Of a stretch of 64,000 bases of DNA, positions 14,201 through 24,060 are shown piece by piece (position 1 is the stretch's first letter; each line of letters begins with the position of its first letter). Under the pieces are notes generated by a model, which did no database searches, had not been told where the DNA came from, and saw only the letters and a list, made by a program, of their open reading frames with translations. The translations under genes were made by a program, and so were the position numbers. Source of the stretch: Endomychus coccineus (Eukaryota > Arthropoda > Insecta > Coleoptera > Endomychidae); assembly GCA_958510875.1 (NCBI GenBank), contig OY294067.1:266016180-266080179 (forward strand). Reading direction: 5' to 3'.

Positions 14201-17200
14201 TTTATCAGAGGTAAAAGTTCCAATAAATTTCTCTTTAGTCCACATTTCTGGACAACTCACTGGTATGGCAATTTTGTAGTAAAACTGCATATTGGACTAT
14301 CCTCTTCTGCTACGAAAACTCAAGGCATTTAAAGTCATATTCTCAACATAGATTTGATAAATAAGAGCTGGTTTTTGTATACATCAACCTACTGTGTCCT
14401 TTGAATGGAGAGTCATCTACATTTATTTTGCGTAATAGAAGCGGTCCGTTGTAAAGAGGGTCGAAGTCCAAGAACATGTGATGAGTCAGTTCCCTTATTG
14501 TAAACTTCGTTTTCATACCAACTTTACGCACAAGCTGATACCATGTCATATGAATGTGCGATCTGAACAGATAGTTTTTTTGTTTGTTTCTCGAATAGGG
14601 ATATATCCACGTCGCATTCCATGTGGCAGTGAGTACTGACCATAAACTTGTGGTCTATAGATTCTATAGTTTTATTTTGTTGAAACAGGAATAGAAACAT
14701 TTTCTATTGTTACTCTTTCTTCTTGATTTTGAATAACTTTAAGTTTCATCTGTAATAAGTCGCGTTTTTAACAAGTGTCTAATTTCGGTTGCTTAAAGAT
14801 AACCTTATATTGTGAAACTCTTTTTCATAAATTTTTCTCGACTCTTTATCTTCTTATCCTTCGCGATAAAGGTTGTACATGATTTGTAAAGAAAGATGGG
14901 GAACCAAATATTTTCGCTTCTAGTATAATGCTGGGAAAGAATTTATATGATTTGTACCATCTTGAATTAGTCTTTCTGGATGTTTTTCAAAGGAGCATGG
15001 CGCCCTGTCATATCAACATGTACTATTCCAGATGTTAGTAGTAGTTACGGAGTACCAAGGTGACAAAGGTTAACTTTCATCAATAACACAACCACGACAA
15101 ATTTAATTTCTGTGACCGTCAATTTTCAAATGAAATTCATGGTCTAGTCGCAGTGTTACGACATCTAGTTGTAGGTTCTTTTGAATCGACTAGGCTGGTG
15201 ACGCTTGTCATGACTTCCTAAAGACAATATTGTTGAAAAATCTTTTTTCTGAATCTTTCGGAACTGAGATCTCATTTCATTCTACAAGGTTTTAAAGCTT
15301 TTCTTACTCTTGCGTTTATTACTTTACCTTCAGGTGTCTTATATTCTTGTCCCGTGTTTCTTTTCTCTTGCCTTTCTCGTCGTTTGACTTTTGAATATAT
15401 CTTTGTTTACTTTCCTCTATCCTGTATCGCCTGCTTTTTTATATGAAGGAGTTGTAACAGGTAAACAGCTCATGGTTAGCCAGTGGACTTCTCCACTATC
15501 AGATGAACTACCATTATTATCAGAATTGGCTACATAATTTTTGTCGAGGTCACCGTCGTCAGTAACACTATCGTTTGCCTCGACTAGATGGGGGATATTG
15601 AGGAAAGCAAAATTAGGAAAAGCATCAGGACATGACCAAATAACTACGAAGATGAAAAAATACCAAGCAGAATCGGCCACGTAAAGCATACAAAGAGGAA
15701 GATTGGAAAGTAGAAATAGTGAGTATCACCAATTTATAAAAATGGCGACAACAAAGATTGCAAAAACTATAGATGTATCAGGCAAACTTGTGCAGTTGCA
15801 AAAATAGAGAATCCTGGAAAAGAAACTGAAACACCAGATAGAAAGGGCATTGGAAGAGGATCAGGTTGGCTATAGACCAAATCGAAGGGTAAACGATGGG
15901 ATATTTGTTATACGAGTGGCTGAAAAAGCAATTAAAGAGGAGACTGCGTACTTGTTTTGTGGACCAAGGGAAGGCGTTTGATAGATCAGAAGAGAAGGCA
16001 CTTGGAACTCTCTAGAAAAGGATGGGTCTCGAAAAGACTAACTAAAGGCATAAAAAGCCTATACGGGACGACAGTTATTACGTTGATGAGACCATATAAA
16101 ACTATATTGGGAGTAAGGCAGGCCCGAAGATTGTGCCCTTGATAGTTTCAGTGGTACTCGACGAAGCCATAAAAGAAGAAAAAGTAAAAAAAAACTAAGA
16201 TATTGGAAAATGAAGAAAATAAATATATCAGAATAGGCGCAAAAGAAAAATGCTAGAGACGGAAACAATGATAATAGGAACATACTTGAACACAAAAATT
16301 CTAATATCTGGGTTTAATGGTGACGGTAGAATGATAAATGGACGAAGACATATGAATAATAGTAACAAATGGTGGAAGGTTATGCAATAGGATCAAGAAG
16401 GCATTCCTTGGAAAAGCAGAAATGCCAGAACGATTGAAAGTTGGAATACACAAAAAAATGGTGGTACACATTTTGCCAGATACCCATACATGGGCACTAA
16501 CAGAAGTACACAAACGCAAGATAGGGTAGTGCCTTGCTGAAGTAATAATTTATGTACATGTTCTATTTCTGGTTTGCATGCAATGCATTACAAATGTTAG
16601 ATAAACGACTAACACGGCATGGGTGTATTTTATCTGCATACATTCTCTTAGAAGATATTGCTGTCTGTATGAGTATGTTTTTTTTTTCAGATAAATTTCG
16701 ATCTCCTTCCCGTCCAGTGTCAAAACCATTCAGATTGTCGATTAATGACATATTCAAAGTGAGTATTGAATGGTTCTCCATTAGAGTATTTTAACCTGTG
16801 TTTTATTAGGGAACTGGCTCTGCATTCTGTATTTCTGGTAGGGTGGAAACAGGAGTGCTAAATCTGGGCGATAGAGTGCTTATCTGTCCAAACAGAGAAT
16901 ATGCAATTGTAAAGTCATTGAATATAGAAGAAACTCCAGTAAATGTAGTTTTTGCGGGTGATCAAGCTACGGTCACTCTCTCTGGGATTGAAATGCAGAA
17001 TGTTTCTGTCGGCAATATCCTTTGTGATCCGCAAAATCCTGTTCAGGTAGCTAGCAAGTTTCAAGCTCGACTGGTTGTGTTCAATTTGACTGTTCCTATA
17101 ACAAGAGGATACAACGTGAGTATTTCATTGTTGTTTCTTTTACGAGTATCTAAAACGAATAAATATAAAACATTATCCATTCAAATGTACAATGAACTAC

Positions 17201-20200
17201 CAATCCATGTACATTATTTACCTTAAGTTGATTTTATTCAAAGTATTTGCCATTTTATCGTGCAAAAAAAAGTATCATGAAAATCATGATTCCGTTCGCG
17301 AAACCGATTGTTGTGATCATTTTACTACATGATCGTCCATTCGAACAAATAATTCGGCGAACCATAGATCGATTTTGCACCTTGTTTACATTAGTTGAAG
17401 ACTTTGCCCACCCTGTGGGATGAAAATGAGTAAGTACTGAAATTAATATCGCCACTGTTTAGCAAGTATCTAAGAAGATCGAAATTCCTCGATTTGACAC
17501 CCTGCGCAACACTTGGACCTCCTTGGGTTGACTTAATAGAATATTTTCCGTAACGATCTTGGTTTAACATCCTACAATATCAATGTTTGACTGAATGGCT
17601 ATCTTAACGAACAAAATTGTTGCATTCGCACTGAACATAATTCAAAAGCCATTATGGCCAGAAAAATTCAGTTTTTGGTGTATTCTGATCTTGAGAAGTC
17701 ATTAGACCATACTTACTCAAAAATGCTGCCGGTCAGCGTGTGGTCGTCAATGGCGAAAGCTATAGCTATTATAACAGACTATTTCGTTCCCCAATTGGGT
17801 GGTATGGATGTGAATCCAACGGTACGACGCCTCGTGCCATACATATATGCAAATAGTTCAAGCAATAGACAGAAATGCATGCAGAAATTAATACCTGGAA
17901 AAAAAAATATGAGCGTATAGGAAATTGAATTTAAAGGTGAGTTTCTGGTTAATGCAACTCGATCTGGAATGGTGAACATAACCTAAAAAATTAGCAAAGT
18001 TGCAAAAAGTGGTTTTTCTCAAGTAATTAAAAAACTATAGCTCGGATCGGAAAAAGTTGAATGAGAAAGTTGTAGGTATCAAAAGATTGGTCCCATAATA
18101 ATTACAAATATCATTCATACTTTTCGAGTTATATCGAAAAAACCATTAAAAATCGGGGTATCGAGAAGTCGTTAACTATTACGTTTCCATATGTATTGTT
18201 TCCTGTACATATAGCCCATGTCAAGCTAAGATAGCAATTTTTTTCTTAATTTGAAATATTGATAATTTTTCAAAATATATCGATTTTTCTGAAAAAAGAG
18301 GCTCTCATAAATTGGTTAGATCTTCTCAGGAAATGGTCTTGGAGTATCGATTTTGGGCTTATTTTCTTTACGAAGAGTTGTGCTATAATTTTATTGAAGA
18401 AACGTAGCGATTTTTTCAATTTTTAGGGTGAAAAAATGACTGAAAAAATTTCATCTTTTTTTAACATGTTTTTTTCAGATTAGTTTTACAATTTTAATTT
18501 TAGAAAAATGTCTTTGACGGAAATCGATTTCTAACATTTTTTAACGAATGGGCAAAAAAAATTTTCTCACCTACGATCTTCTGAACCAGCGATAATTTTT
18601 TTATTTCAAAAAAATCTGTAAGACGCAATACATATTATACAGAAGTGTGTTTTATGGAGGTTAATGTTAAATACCTACATTTTCAATAAAAAAATACTGG
18701 GATATGTTTCATTGATCCATAGTATTAGAAATTGAGTAACAAAGCTAAGCGTGCGCGGAGTGGGGGAAGCATTGCGCTCCTACTGAAAACTGATTTAGTG
18801 CGTTCAGAGTGGCTTGTGGTTGCAAAATATTTGCAATATTTCAGCTTCTAGATAACGTACAAGAATCGTTTTGTACTTAATCTGGGGTAGCTCGACGAGA
18901 TAAACACGAATATCGTATTTATTCTTATCAAATAGACTCGGAAATATTTATTTTTTACATTTCTAATTTGTTTTACTTTTTATGTCATTCAAATTACGAT
19001 TTATTATCAAAACAGTATTTTCCATGTAATACCTCAACATTTTTGCTCAGGGAATCATACTGACGTTATGCTTGCGGATCTCCTTAACAGTTATTTAATT
19101 ATTGCAGTAAATATGTTTTTATAATACAAAATCAAATAAATACAACATGTTAAGATAAGTTCGCAATTTCATTTATTTACAAAATTATTATGAAATATTT
19201 ATACAATCCTTACAATCAAAATAGCAGTATACAGCTTATACGCCTTATAATAATAAAATGTATTCAAATTTTTCTCTTCTTTATTGGAGAATTGCCTCCT
19301 AATTCATTTTCTTCTTCTACTTCGATGTTTTGGTTAAGATTATCGAAAGCGTCAAGAGATTCTTCGTTTATTTCGATGTTAGCAGGAGTTTCGAAGTTTT
19401 CACATTGTGCTGAGTCACAATGTGAGCAAATACTCGTACATTTAAGAAAAAAATTTTTACAGCCACATACTTTCGTTTTGCCACCAGTCGCACAGATACA
19501 TGATATTTTTTTCATTATTTCCTTCGGTATCAACGGTTCCTCAGTATAAACTGGCATCGATACATTATCTGCAACTTTCCATCCCCAGTGAGTTATGTCT
19601 TTATCGTTGCCCAACCATTTTTTCAATTGCAAGTAGACTCTGAAGGCATGTTGTCTGGCGGCTCCTTCAGTAGGAGGAAGATTTTCTAATTGAAATGAAG
19701 CTCGAGCTGTTGATCGTTTAAAAGATTCAAAGCGATGTTCATTAAGCGTGCCATCTTTCTTATTATAATATAGCAAAGAAATTATCTGGTACATATTCCT
19801 AGCAATTTCTTCACGAAGAGCATTATCTTTATAGAAAACATCTAGTAATTGAAGGTAATCTGAATTAGAGTTCAATATTTTCAATAATTTGTTCTTCCCT
19901 TGTTTGTACATCGAAGAAACTGTATCACAGCCCGATACGGCGTGAAGAAATGCTACTTATGTTGATAATTCTGGATATTTAAAGCTGGTGTTAGAGTACC
20001 ATCGATCTACTTCTCGTCATTTTCCTTTTTTCAAAAAGAAAATCTTTCTTGTACTGGGAACCAACTGAGTTAAAAGTACAATCAAATCTACATCTTCTCA
20101 AAGTACGATAATGTTATTTACTGCACTCAAATTCGCCGCAGTTTCAATAATCAGTGAATCAGCTTCAAATCCAGCATTTTGTAATTCAACAGAAAGCATA

Positions 20201-22834
20201 CTAATAAGCATTTTCTTATTTTTATTGTTTGTCAAAAAAGTTGCTTGCTTGTCGGAGATTTTTGTATTTTTATCAAAATAATATTCTTGAGATACATTGT
20301 CACGTTGCCGCCTCATTCTTTCCCATGTTTTTAAATTACTGCTTGTGTCCTCGGGATATCCATCGAAAACTATTATTGCTTTTTTTATATTTCTGTACAT
20401 ATTGTACATATTTATTAAGTATGATTCCCTGAGCAAAAAAGTTGAGGTATTACATGAATAATACTGTTTTGATAATAAATCGTAATTTGAATGACATAAA
20501 AAGTAAAACAAATTAGAAATGTAAAAAATAAATATTTCCGAGTCTATTTTGATTCCAAGGCAACAATCAATAAATACGATATTCGTGTTTATCTCGTCGA
20601 GCTACCCCAGATTAAGTACAAAACGATTCTAGAAGCTGAAATATCGAAGATTTTGCAACCACAAGCCACTCTGAACGCACTAAATCAGTTTTCAGTAGGC
20701 TCCGGCAGCCGCGCACGCTTAGTTTTGTTACTCAATTTCTAATACTATGGATCAATGAAACATATCCCAGTATTGTTTTATTGAAAATGTAGGTATTTAA
20801 CATTAAGCTCCATAAAACACACTTCTGTATAATGTGTATTGCGCCTTACAGATATTTTTGAAATAAAAAAATTATCGCTGGTCCAGAAGATCGTAGGTGA
20901 AAATTTTTTTTTTACCAATTCGTAGAAAAATGTTAGAAATCGATTTCCGTCAAAGACATTTTTCTAAAATTGAAATTTTAAAACTAATCTGGAAAAAACA
21001 TGTTAAAAAAAGATGAAATTTTTTCAGTCATTTTTTCACCCTAAAAAATAAAAAAATCGCCACGTTTCTCCAATAAAATTATAGCACAACTCTTCGTAAA
21101 GAATATAAGCCCAAAATCGTTACTCCAGGACCATTTCCTGAGAAGATCTAGCCAATTTATGAGAGCCTCTTTTTTTTTAGAAAAATCGATATATTTTGAA
21201 AAATAATCAATATTTCAAATTAAGAAAAAATTGCTATCTTAGCTTGACATGGGCTATATGTACAGGAAACAATACATATGGAAACGTAATAGTTAACGAC
21301 TTCTCGATACCCCGATTTTTAATGGTTTTTTCGATATAACTCGAAAAGTATAAATGATATTTATAATTATTATGGCACCAATCGATAGATCTTTTTGATA
21401 CCTACAACTTTCTCATTGACTTTTTCCGATCCGAGCTATAGTTTTTTAATTATTTGAGAAAAACCACTTTTTGCAACTTTGCCAATTTTTTAGGTTATGT
21501 TCGCCATTCCAGATAGAGTTGCATTAACCAGAAACTCACCTTTAAATTGAATTTCCTATACGCTCATTTTTTTTCCAGGCATTAATTTCTGCACGCATTT
21601 CTGTCTATTGCCTGGACTAAAAATGAACATGTCAATTGGCGACCACCATCCTGTGAAGTCTGGTGTATGCAGTAAGCCAGCGACGTTAAGCCATGTGGAC
21701 GGTCGATTCTTAAAAGTGGTGGCAAATTTAACCGCCAGGATTCTCTACATTATAGCCAATCGCGGGGTCATATTTGCCCGAAATAAATAATATTCAAATA
21801 ACTAATGACATGATTTTCTATTAAATAAGGCCAAAATTCCGTTCATTTGGTCGAAGGTTATGTGTTTTATTACAATTTGACAAAATTCTATCGGACGAGA
21901 AAAAAAATCTTTTATATTTGATAATTAATCATACCTATAATATTTAAAATTATTCAAACATAAAGAAAAATATTTAGTATTGAAAAAGTCCGTTTCTAAT
22001 TTGGTACGAATCTTGGACCGCCAGGATACGCTACATTGGAGCCAATCGTGGAGTCATATGCCCGAAAAAATATTCAAATAACAATGGCATAAGCTTTCTG
22101 TTGAATAAAGCCAAAATTCCGTTCATTTGGTCAAAGGGTATGTGTTTTATTACAATGTGATGAAATTCTATCGGGCGAAAAAGATTTGATAATTATATTA
22201 TATTTAAAATTATTCAAACAAAAAAGTCAAATATTTAGAATTGAAAAAGTCTGTTTCAAATTTGGTACGAATTTTGGATCGCCATATTAGACATAGTCGT
22301 GGAGTCATATGCCCGAAATGATATTGAAACAATGGCACACACTTTCTGTTGAATAAAGCCAAAATTCCGTTCACTTGTATGTGTTTTATTCAAACATCCT
22401 TTTTATAATTGATATATTCAAACACAAAGTTGAATATTTAATATCGAAAAATGTTTATTTCTAATTTGGTATGGATCTTGGAGAAGTAACCTATTCTTTG
22501 GACATAATATTAGATTAATTCAATCAGGAATGTAATGTGGGACAGGCTTACCTACAAAATGTGCTTGTTGTTTCAGGTTATCTTACATCATCAATCTCTA
22601 GTAGAACCAGCTATTGTAAGCAAATTGATATCTGAACTAGAAAAAAATACTGGGAGTATAAAGAAAAAACATCCGAGATTATTAGGAAATAATACAAGTG
22701 GCATTGTAGAAATTCATATGAATAAACCAATAGCTCTTGAATTATATAGTGAATGTAAGGAATTAGGACGGGTAATGTTGCGGGTAAGTGGTACCACTAT
22801 CGCAGCAGGTTTGATCAATAAGATAATAGTGTAA
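2231..22834 (+). CDS. HBS1: HBS1-like translational GTPase (ribosome rescue), nine exons
   Basis: Partner of Pelota/Dom34. It binds stalled or empty ribosomes in the cytosol and, with GTP hydrolysis, promotes subunit splitting (no-go and non-stop decay). Coding exons: 2231-2273, 2358-2512, 3021-3216, 9234-9592, 9700-9858, 12287-12692, 16691-16758, 16810-17115, 22577-22834. All have GT-AG borders and matching phases and sum to 1950 nt (649 residues plus stop). The N-terminus [12 protein letters not shown] followed by [17 protein letters not shown] is the HBS1 signature. GTPase motifs: GHVDAGKS (232-239), DAPGH (309-313), NKLD (371-374). The barrel domains follow, ending with [17 protein letters not shown]. 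No coding block is missing against the family. Introns 3, 5, 6 and 8 are swollen by transposons. An alternative terminal exon (5042-6030) is listed separately. Confidence 0.95.
3351..4778. mobile_element. 1.4-kb foldback (near-palindromic) element in HBS1 intron 3
   Basis: The left end GAGTCATTCCACGCCAA and right end TTGGCGTGGAATGACTC are perfect inverted complements. The arms stay alignable for about 650 bp toward a centre near 4080-4100. AACA precedes the left end (3347-3350) and follows the right end (4779-4782), a plausible 4-bp target duplication. No transposase is encoded (the frame at 3645-3896 is chance), so this is a non-autonomous foldback or MITE. It sits between HBS1 exon 3 and the SKI7-like exon. 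Confidence 0.85.
5042..6030 (+). CDS. alternative terminal exon: SKI7-like isoform of the HBS1 gene
   Basis: Exon 3 (ends 3216, phase 1) can splice either to 9234 (GTPase) or to 5042; both acceptors take the same phase. From 5042 the frame is open for 329 codons to TAA 6028-6030, giving a 460-residue protein (131 shared, then unique). Animal and plant HBS1 genes are known to make such a short form that acts as SKI7, linking the SKI complex and the cytoplasmic exosome. Visible motifs: DWHIDL twice (311-316, 343-348), each followed by a similar hydrophobic stretch; K-x3-F-x3-L at 410-418 (KASAFGKIL), resembling the RxxxFxxxL exosome-contact motif described for the human short form; and SPDD at 448-451 near the C-terminus. 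The rest is low-complexity, Asn/Ser-rich and probably disordered. The polypyrimidine tract before 5042 is weak, and a foldback element lies just upstream. Confidence 0.82.
6031..7185. other. candidate 3' UTR of the SKI7-like isoform
   Basis: Non-coding DNA after the TAA at 6030. The first two AATAAA hexamers lie at 6859-6864 and 6888-6893, about 830-860 nt past the stop, and are reasonable polyadenylation signals for the short isoform. No gene or repeat is recognised in the stretch itself. Confidence 0.4.
7186..8561. mobile_element. 1.4-kb foldback element in HBS1 intron 3
   Basis: The left end GTTGTATCTAGATTT is matched by AAATCTAGATACAAC on the right. Between them the arms pair over about 600 bp each, for example the CCACCTTCCAAAACTGGC block at 7257 and its complement near 8480. 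The centre is near 7860. It contains several copies of a CAGCGACCCC-AAAAA-CCCCCGAG motif, also present in other repeats here. No coding capacity. Its ends differ from those of the 3351-4778 element, so it is a separate family. Confidence 0.8.
8562..9233. other. remainder of HBS1 intron 3
   Basis: AT-rich intron sequence leading to the acceptor at 9232-9233 of the first GTPase exon. Only short chance frames occur, at 8440-8661 and 8692-8922. Nothing else is recognised. Confidence 0.5.
10110..10790 (-). pseudogene. Penelope-like element relic (RT palm end plus GIY-YIG)
   Basis: On the - strand near 10640-10690 the sequence reads [20 protein letters not shown], and near 10590 [11 protein letters not shown], the reverse-transcriptase blocks with the YVDD active site. 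Next comes a GIY-YIG-like endonuclease stretch (10471-10286: [18 protein letters not shown]). This order, RT then GIY-YIG, is diagnostic of Penelope-like retroelements. Frames are interrupted. The 3' part (10117-10260) matches the repeats at 29019-29131 and 29684-29803. It lies in HBS1 intron 5. Confidence 0.7.
10850..11990 (-). pseudogene. non-LTR retrotransposon RT relic (R1/Jockey-like)
   Basis: The - strand frame 11947-11729 has [21 protein letters not shown], the fingers block of non-LTR reverse transcriptases. Near 11440-11390 the - strand reads [16 protein letters not shown], with the catalytic F-A-D-D. Stops and frameshifts separate the pieces and both ends are undefined. It is inserted in HBS1 intron 5 next to the Penelope relic. 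Confidence 0.65.
12830..13540 (+). pseudogene. non-LTR retrotransposon endonuclease domain relic
   Basis: The + strand contains [20 protein letters not shown] (12871-12930), then a segment like '[11 protein letters not shown]', and finally [13 protein letters not shown] near 13170. These match the apurinic-type endonuclease order of non-LTR elements (G-D-x-N block and the closing S-D-H). Several stops and shifts break it. It may be the 5' half of the RT relic at 15420-16540, the two parted by 1.9 kb of other sequence. Confidence 0.55.
13541..15415. other. HBS1 intron 6 filler, possibly a gypsy-type integrase tail
   Basis: Mostly unrecognised. The - strand frame 14549-14343 ([15 protein letters not shown], then [14 protein letters not shown] and an F-K-G-H-S-R stretch) resembles the C-terminal tail that follows integrase in gypsy-class retrotransposons. 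That is a weak call with no catalytic motif visible. The sequence separates two halves of what may be one non-LTR element. Confidence 0.25.
15420..16540 (+). pseudogene. non-LTR retrotransposon RT relic
   Basis: Scattered + strand pieces in order: [20 protein letters not shown] (about 15601-15660), [20 protein letters not shown] (15855-15915), [10 protein letters not shown] (about 15955), [13 protein letters not shown] (about 16040) and [11 protein letters not shown] (about 16145). This is the collinear series of RT blocks found in non-LTR elements ('GkA.GhD.i..Eml', 'QyGFR..r.t.Dai', 'fvDl.KAFD', 'vrQGc.lSp.lFn'). Frames shift repeatedly, so it is inactive. It lies in HBS1 intron 6, ending about 150 bp before exon 7. 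Confidence 0.6.
17290..17862 (+). pseudogene. mariner-type transposase relic, 5' part
   Basis: Read across frames, the + strand gives pieces in mariner order, including [19 protein letters not shown] near 17722-17780 and Q-L-G-G-M-D just after. These resemble the segment between the second and third catalytic acids. The relic stops abruptly at about 17862, where a long-TIR element begins, and seems to resume at 21612. Stops and frameshifts are abundant. It lies in HBS1 intron 8. Confidence 0.5.
17863..21611. mobile_element. 3.7-kb element with about 1.2-kb terminal inverted repeats
   Basis: The left end GCAATAGACAGAAATGC and right end GCATTTCTGTCTATTGC are inverted complements. The arms pair to about 19060 on the left and 20413 on the right, each about 1.2 kb and roughly 95% alike by eye. 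The 1.35-kb middle carries a - strand gene (20511-19264, listed separately) whose 5' end runs into the right arm, so the left arm holds an inverted copy of that 5' end. It is inserted within a mariner relic inside HBS1 intron 8. It is a DNA-type element because of its TIRs; the superfamily is not established. Confidence 0.85.
19264..20511 (-). pseudogene. PIN-like nuclease-type protein of the long-TIR element (broken)
   Basis: Two - strand frames, 20511-20098 (137 codons) and 19911-19264 (215 codons). The first has [18 protein letters not shown], then [15 protein letters not shown], and ends in [17 protein letters not shown], like the PIN/FEN-type 'vfDGy...K....R' proteins seen many times over in arthropod genomes. 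The second has RHAF-like text ([16 protein letters not shown]), a P-E-x9 'GWK' block and a Cys cluster [22 protein letters not shown], then an acidic tail and KKRK. The 186-bp gap between them (20097-19912) contains stops where an aspartate-rich part should lie, so the gene looks disabled here. The function is unknown; such proteins are presumed to be transposon-encoded. Confidence 0.6.
21612..22450 (+). repeat. mariner relic 3' part with three tandem copies of its end
   Basis: After the foldback the mariner-like text resumes (VNWRPPSC, then [10 protein letters not shown] and [15 protein letters not shown]). The final part then recurs three times: GAATAAAGCCAAAATTCCGT appears near 22104 and 22349, with an ATTAAATAAGG variant near 21820. 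Each is followed by a TATGTGTTTTATT block and an 'attggagccaatcgtggagtcatatgcccgaaa'-type block. The period is about 240 bp. This local tandem amplification of a transposon end is non-coding. Confidence 0.6.
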
Positions 22835-22838
22835 GAAT

Positions 22839-22844
22839 AATAAA
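22839..22844 (+). terminator. polyadenylation signal of HBS1
   Basis: AATAAA begins only five bases after the HBS1 stop codon (22832-22834). If it is used, the full-length mRNA has a very short 3' UTR. There is no experimental support here. Confidence 0.45.
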
Positions 22845-22849
22845 TGAAT

Positions 22850-23860
22850 TTTGAAAGATTGCTTCCTTTAATCAGAGCCCAATTCAAGCCATATTTGCGT
22901 ATTTTAGAATATATTGATCACATTCAGTACAGAAGATTATTTAAAAAAAAACAATATAATTAGGAGATGTCGATGATTTCACTTGTCTTGAAACCATTAA
23001 AGCGACGTCACATAGTTACATTGAATTATTTCGTGATGTCAGTGAGGTTGACAATAAGTAGCCCTGACAAAAATATAACAATATATAAAGTTGTAAAACG
23101 CATGTTGTCAATTCGAATAAACCTTCAATGACTGTATAATTTGACGTCTTCACGTACTTATAACTATATTTTCTGATGGAATCTGTTTTCGCGAGCGAAG
23201 TCCATCTTGTTAAAATATTTTCCTTTATGAATGAAGCAATATTTTAGTGATTTAAATGAAAATGTTTATACTTACCTACTTCATTTTTATACCCTTGTAT
23301 TCCCGATCGCAGCTTTGTTTATTATAGATTTTTTCTAATTTGGTTTATGATGTGCCAAAATCAACACTTAGGAATCCAGTAACTAAATCAGATCTAGTCT
23401 ATATATGATCATTGTTATAGTTGATTTTGTTCAAAGTGAAACGTCAATTTGTTATAGTTTTTCGACTGATTTTTAGTTCCCTCAATTATTGTTTGTCATG
23501 TAATTTTTTTTAAGTTAAACAATAATCATGTAATTAATACTCCGTGCTAAAAATAGTGAAAAAATTTGTGGGTGGGTAAAAAAAATTCAACTCAAATATT
23601 TTTATTGCAATAAGCAGATGGGTATTATATCCACTTGCATAGTCAAATTAATATAAGGGTGTTTTTTTTGTTAAGACATTTGAAAACTTGTAGACTTAAT
23701 AATAATTTTAAACAAAAATTTATTTTTGAAACTGCTCCCAATTTGAACAAACACTTTTCGAGTGTAGATACCGAGATTTGAACACAAAACAAAATTAGTA
23801 ATGCTGTAGATGGAACAATGTAATAAATTTAATACTGAAATAAAAGTAACCATGATAGAA
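22850..23860. other. intergenic DNA after HBS1
   Basis: AT-rich sequence without a recognisable gene, RNA or repeat. Confidence 0.45.
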
Positions 23861-23862
23861 AA

Positions 23863-24060
23863 ATGAATTGTGTAGAAATGACAACGGCAAATGGACGTCC
23901 GTATAGTATTTTGGATGACTGGTTTTAGGGAGATTCCTAATACAATAAACCAGTATGAAACAATATTAGAGCATTTTTGGGAATTAATTTACAGGTTAGC
24001 TCAATTTTTTAAGACCAAATCATAGACCTATTATCCTAGAATTTTTTACATTTAAACACG
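23863..24060 (+). pseudogene. possible hAT transposase fragment
   Basis: The + strand reads CVEMTTANGRPYSILDD followed, after an indel, by F-R-E-I-P-N. Many hAT transposases have a block of the form 'fi..n.RPfs.ledpgF..l', and this fits it well over about 20 residues. The surrounding frame is broken and short. It could be coincidence; I hold it as a relic with limited confidence. Confidence 0.35.

Noticed and set aside
17654..17920. 88-codon host gene
   Set aside because: Crosses the junction between the mariner relic and the long-TIR element; a chimeric chance frame.
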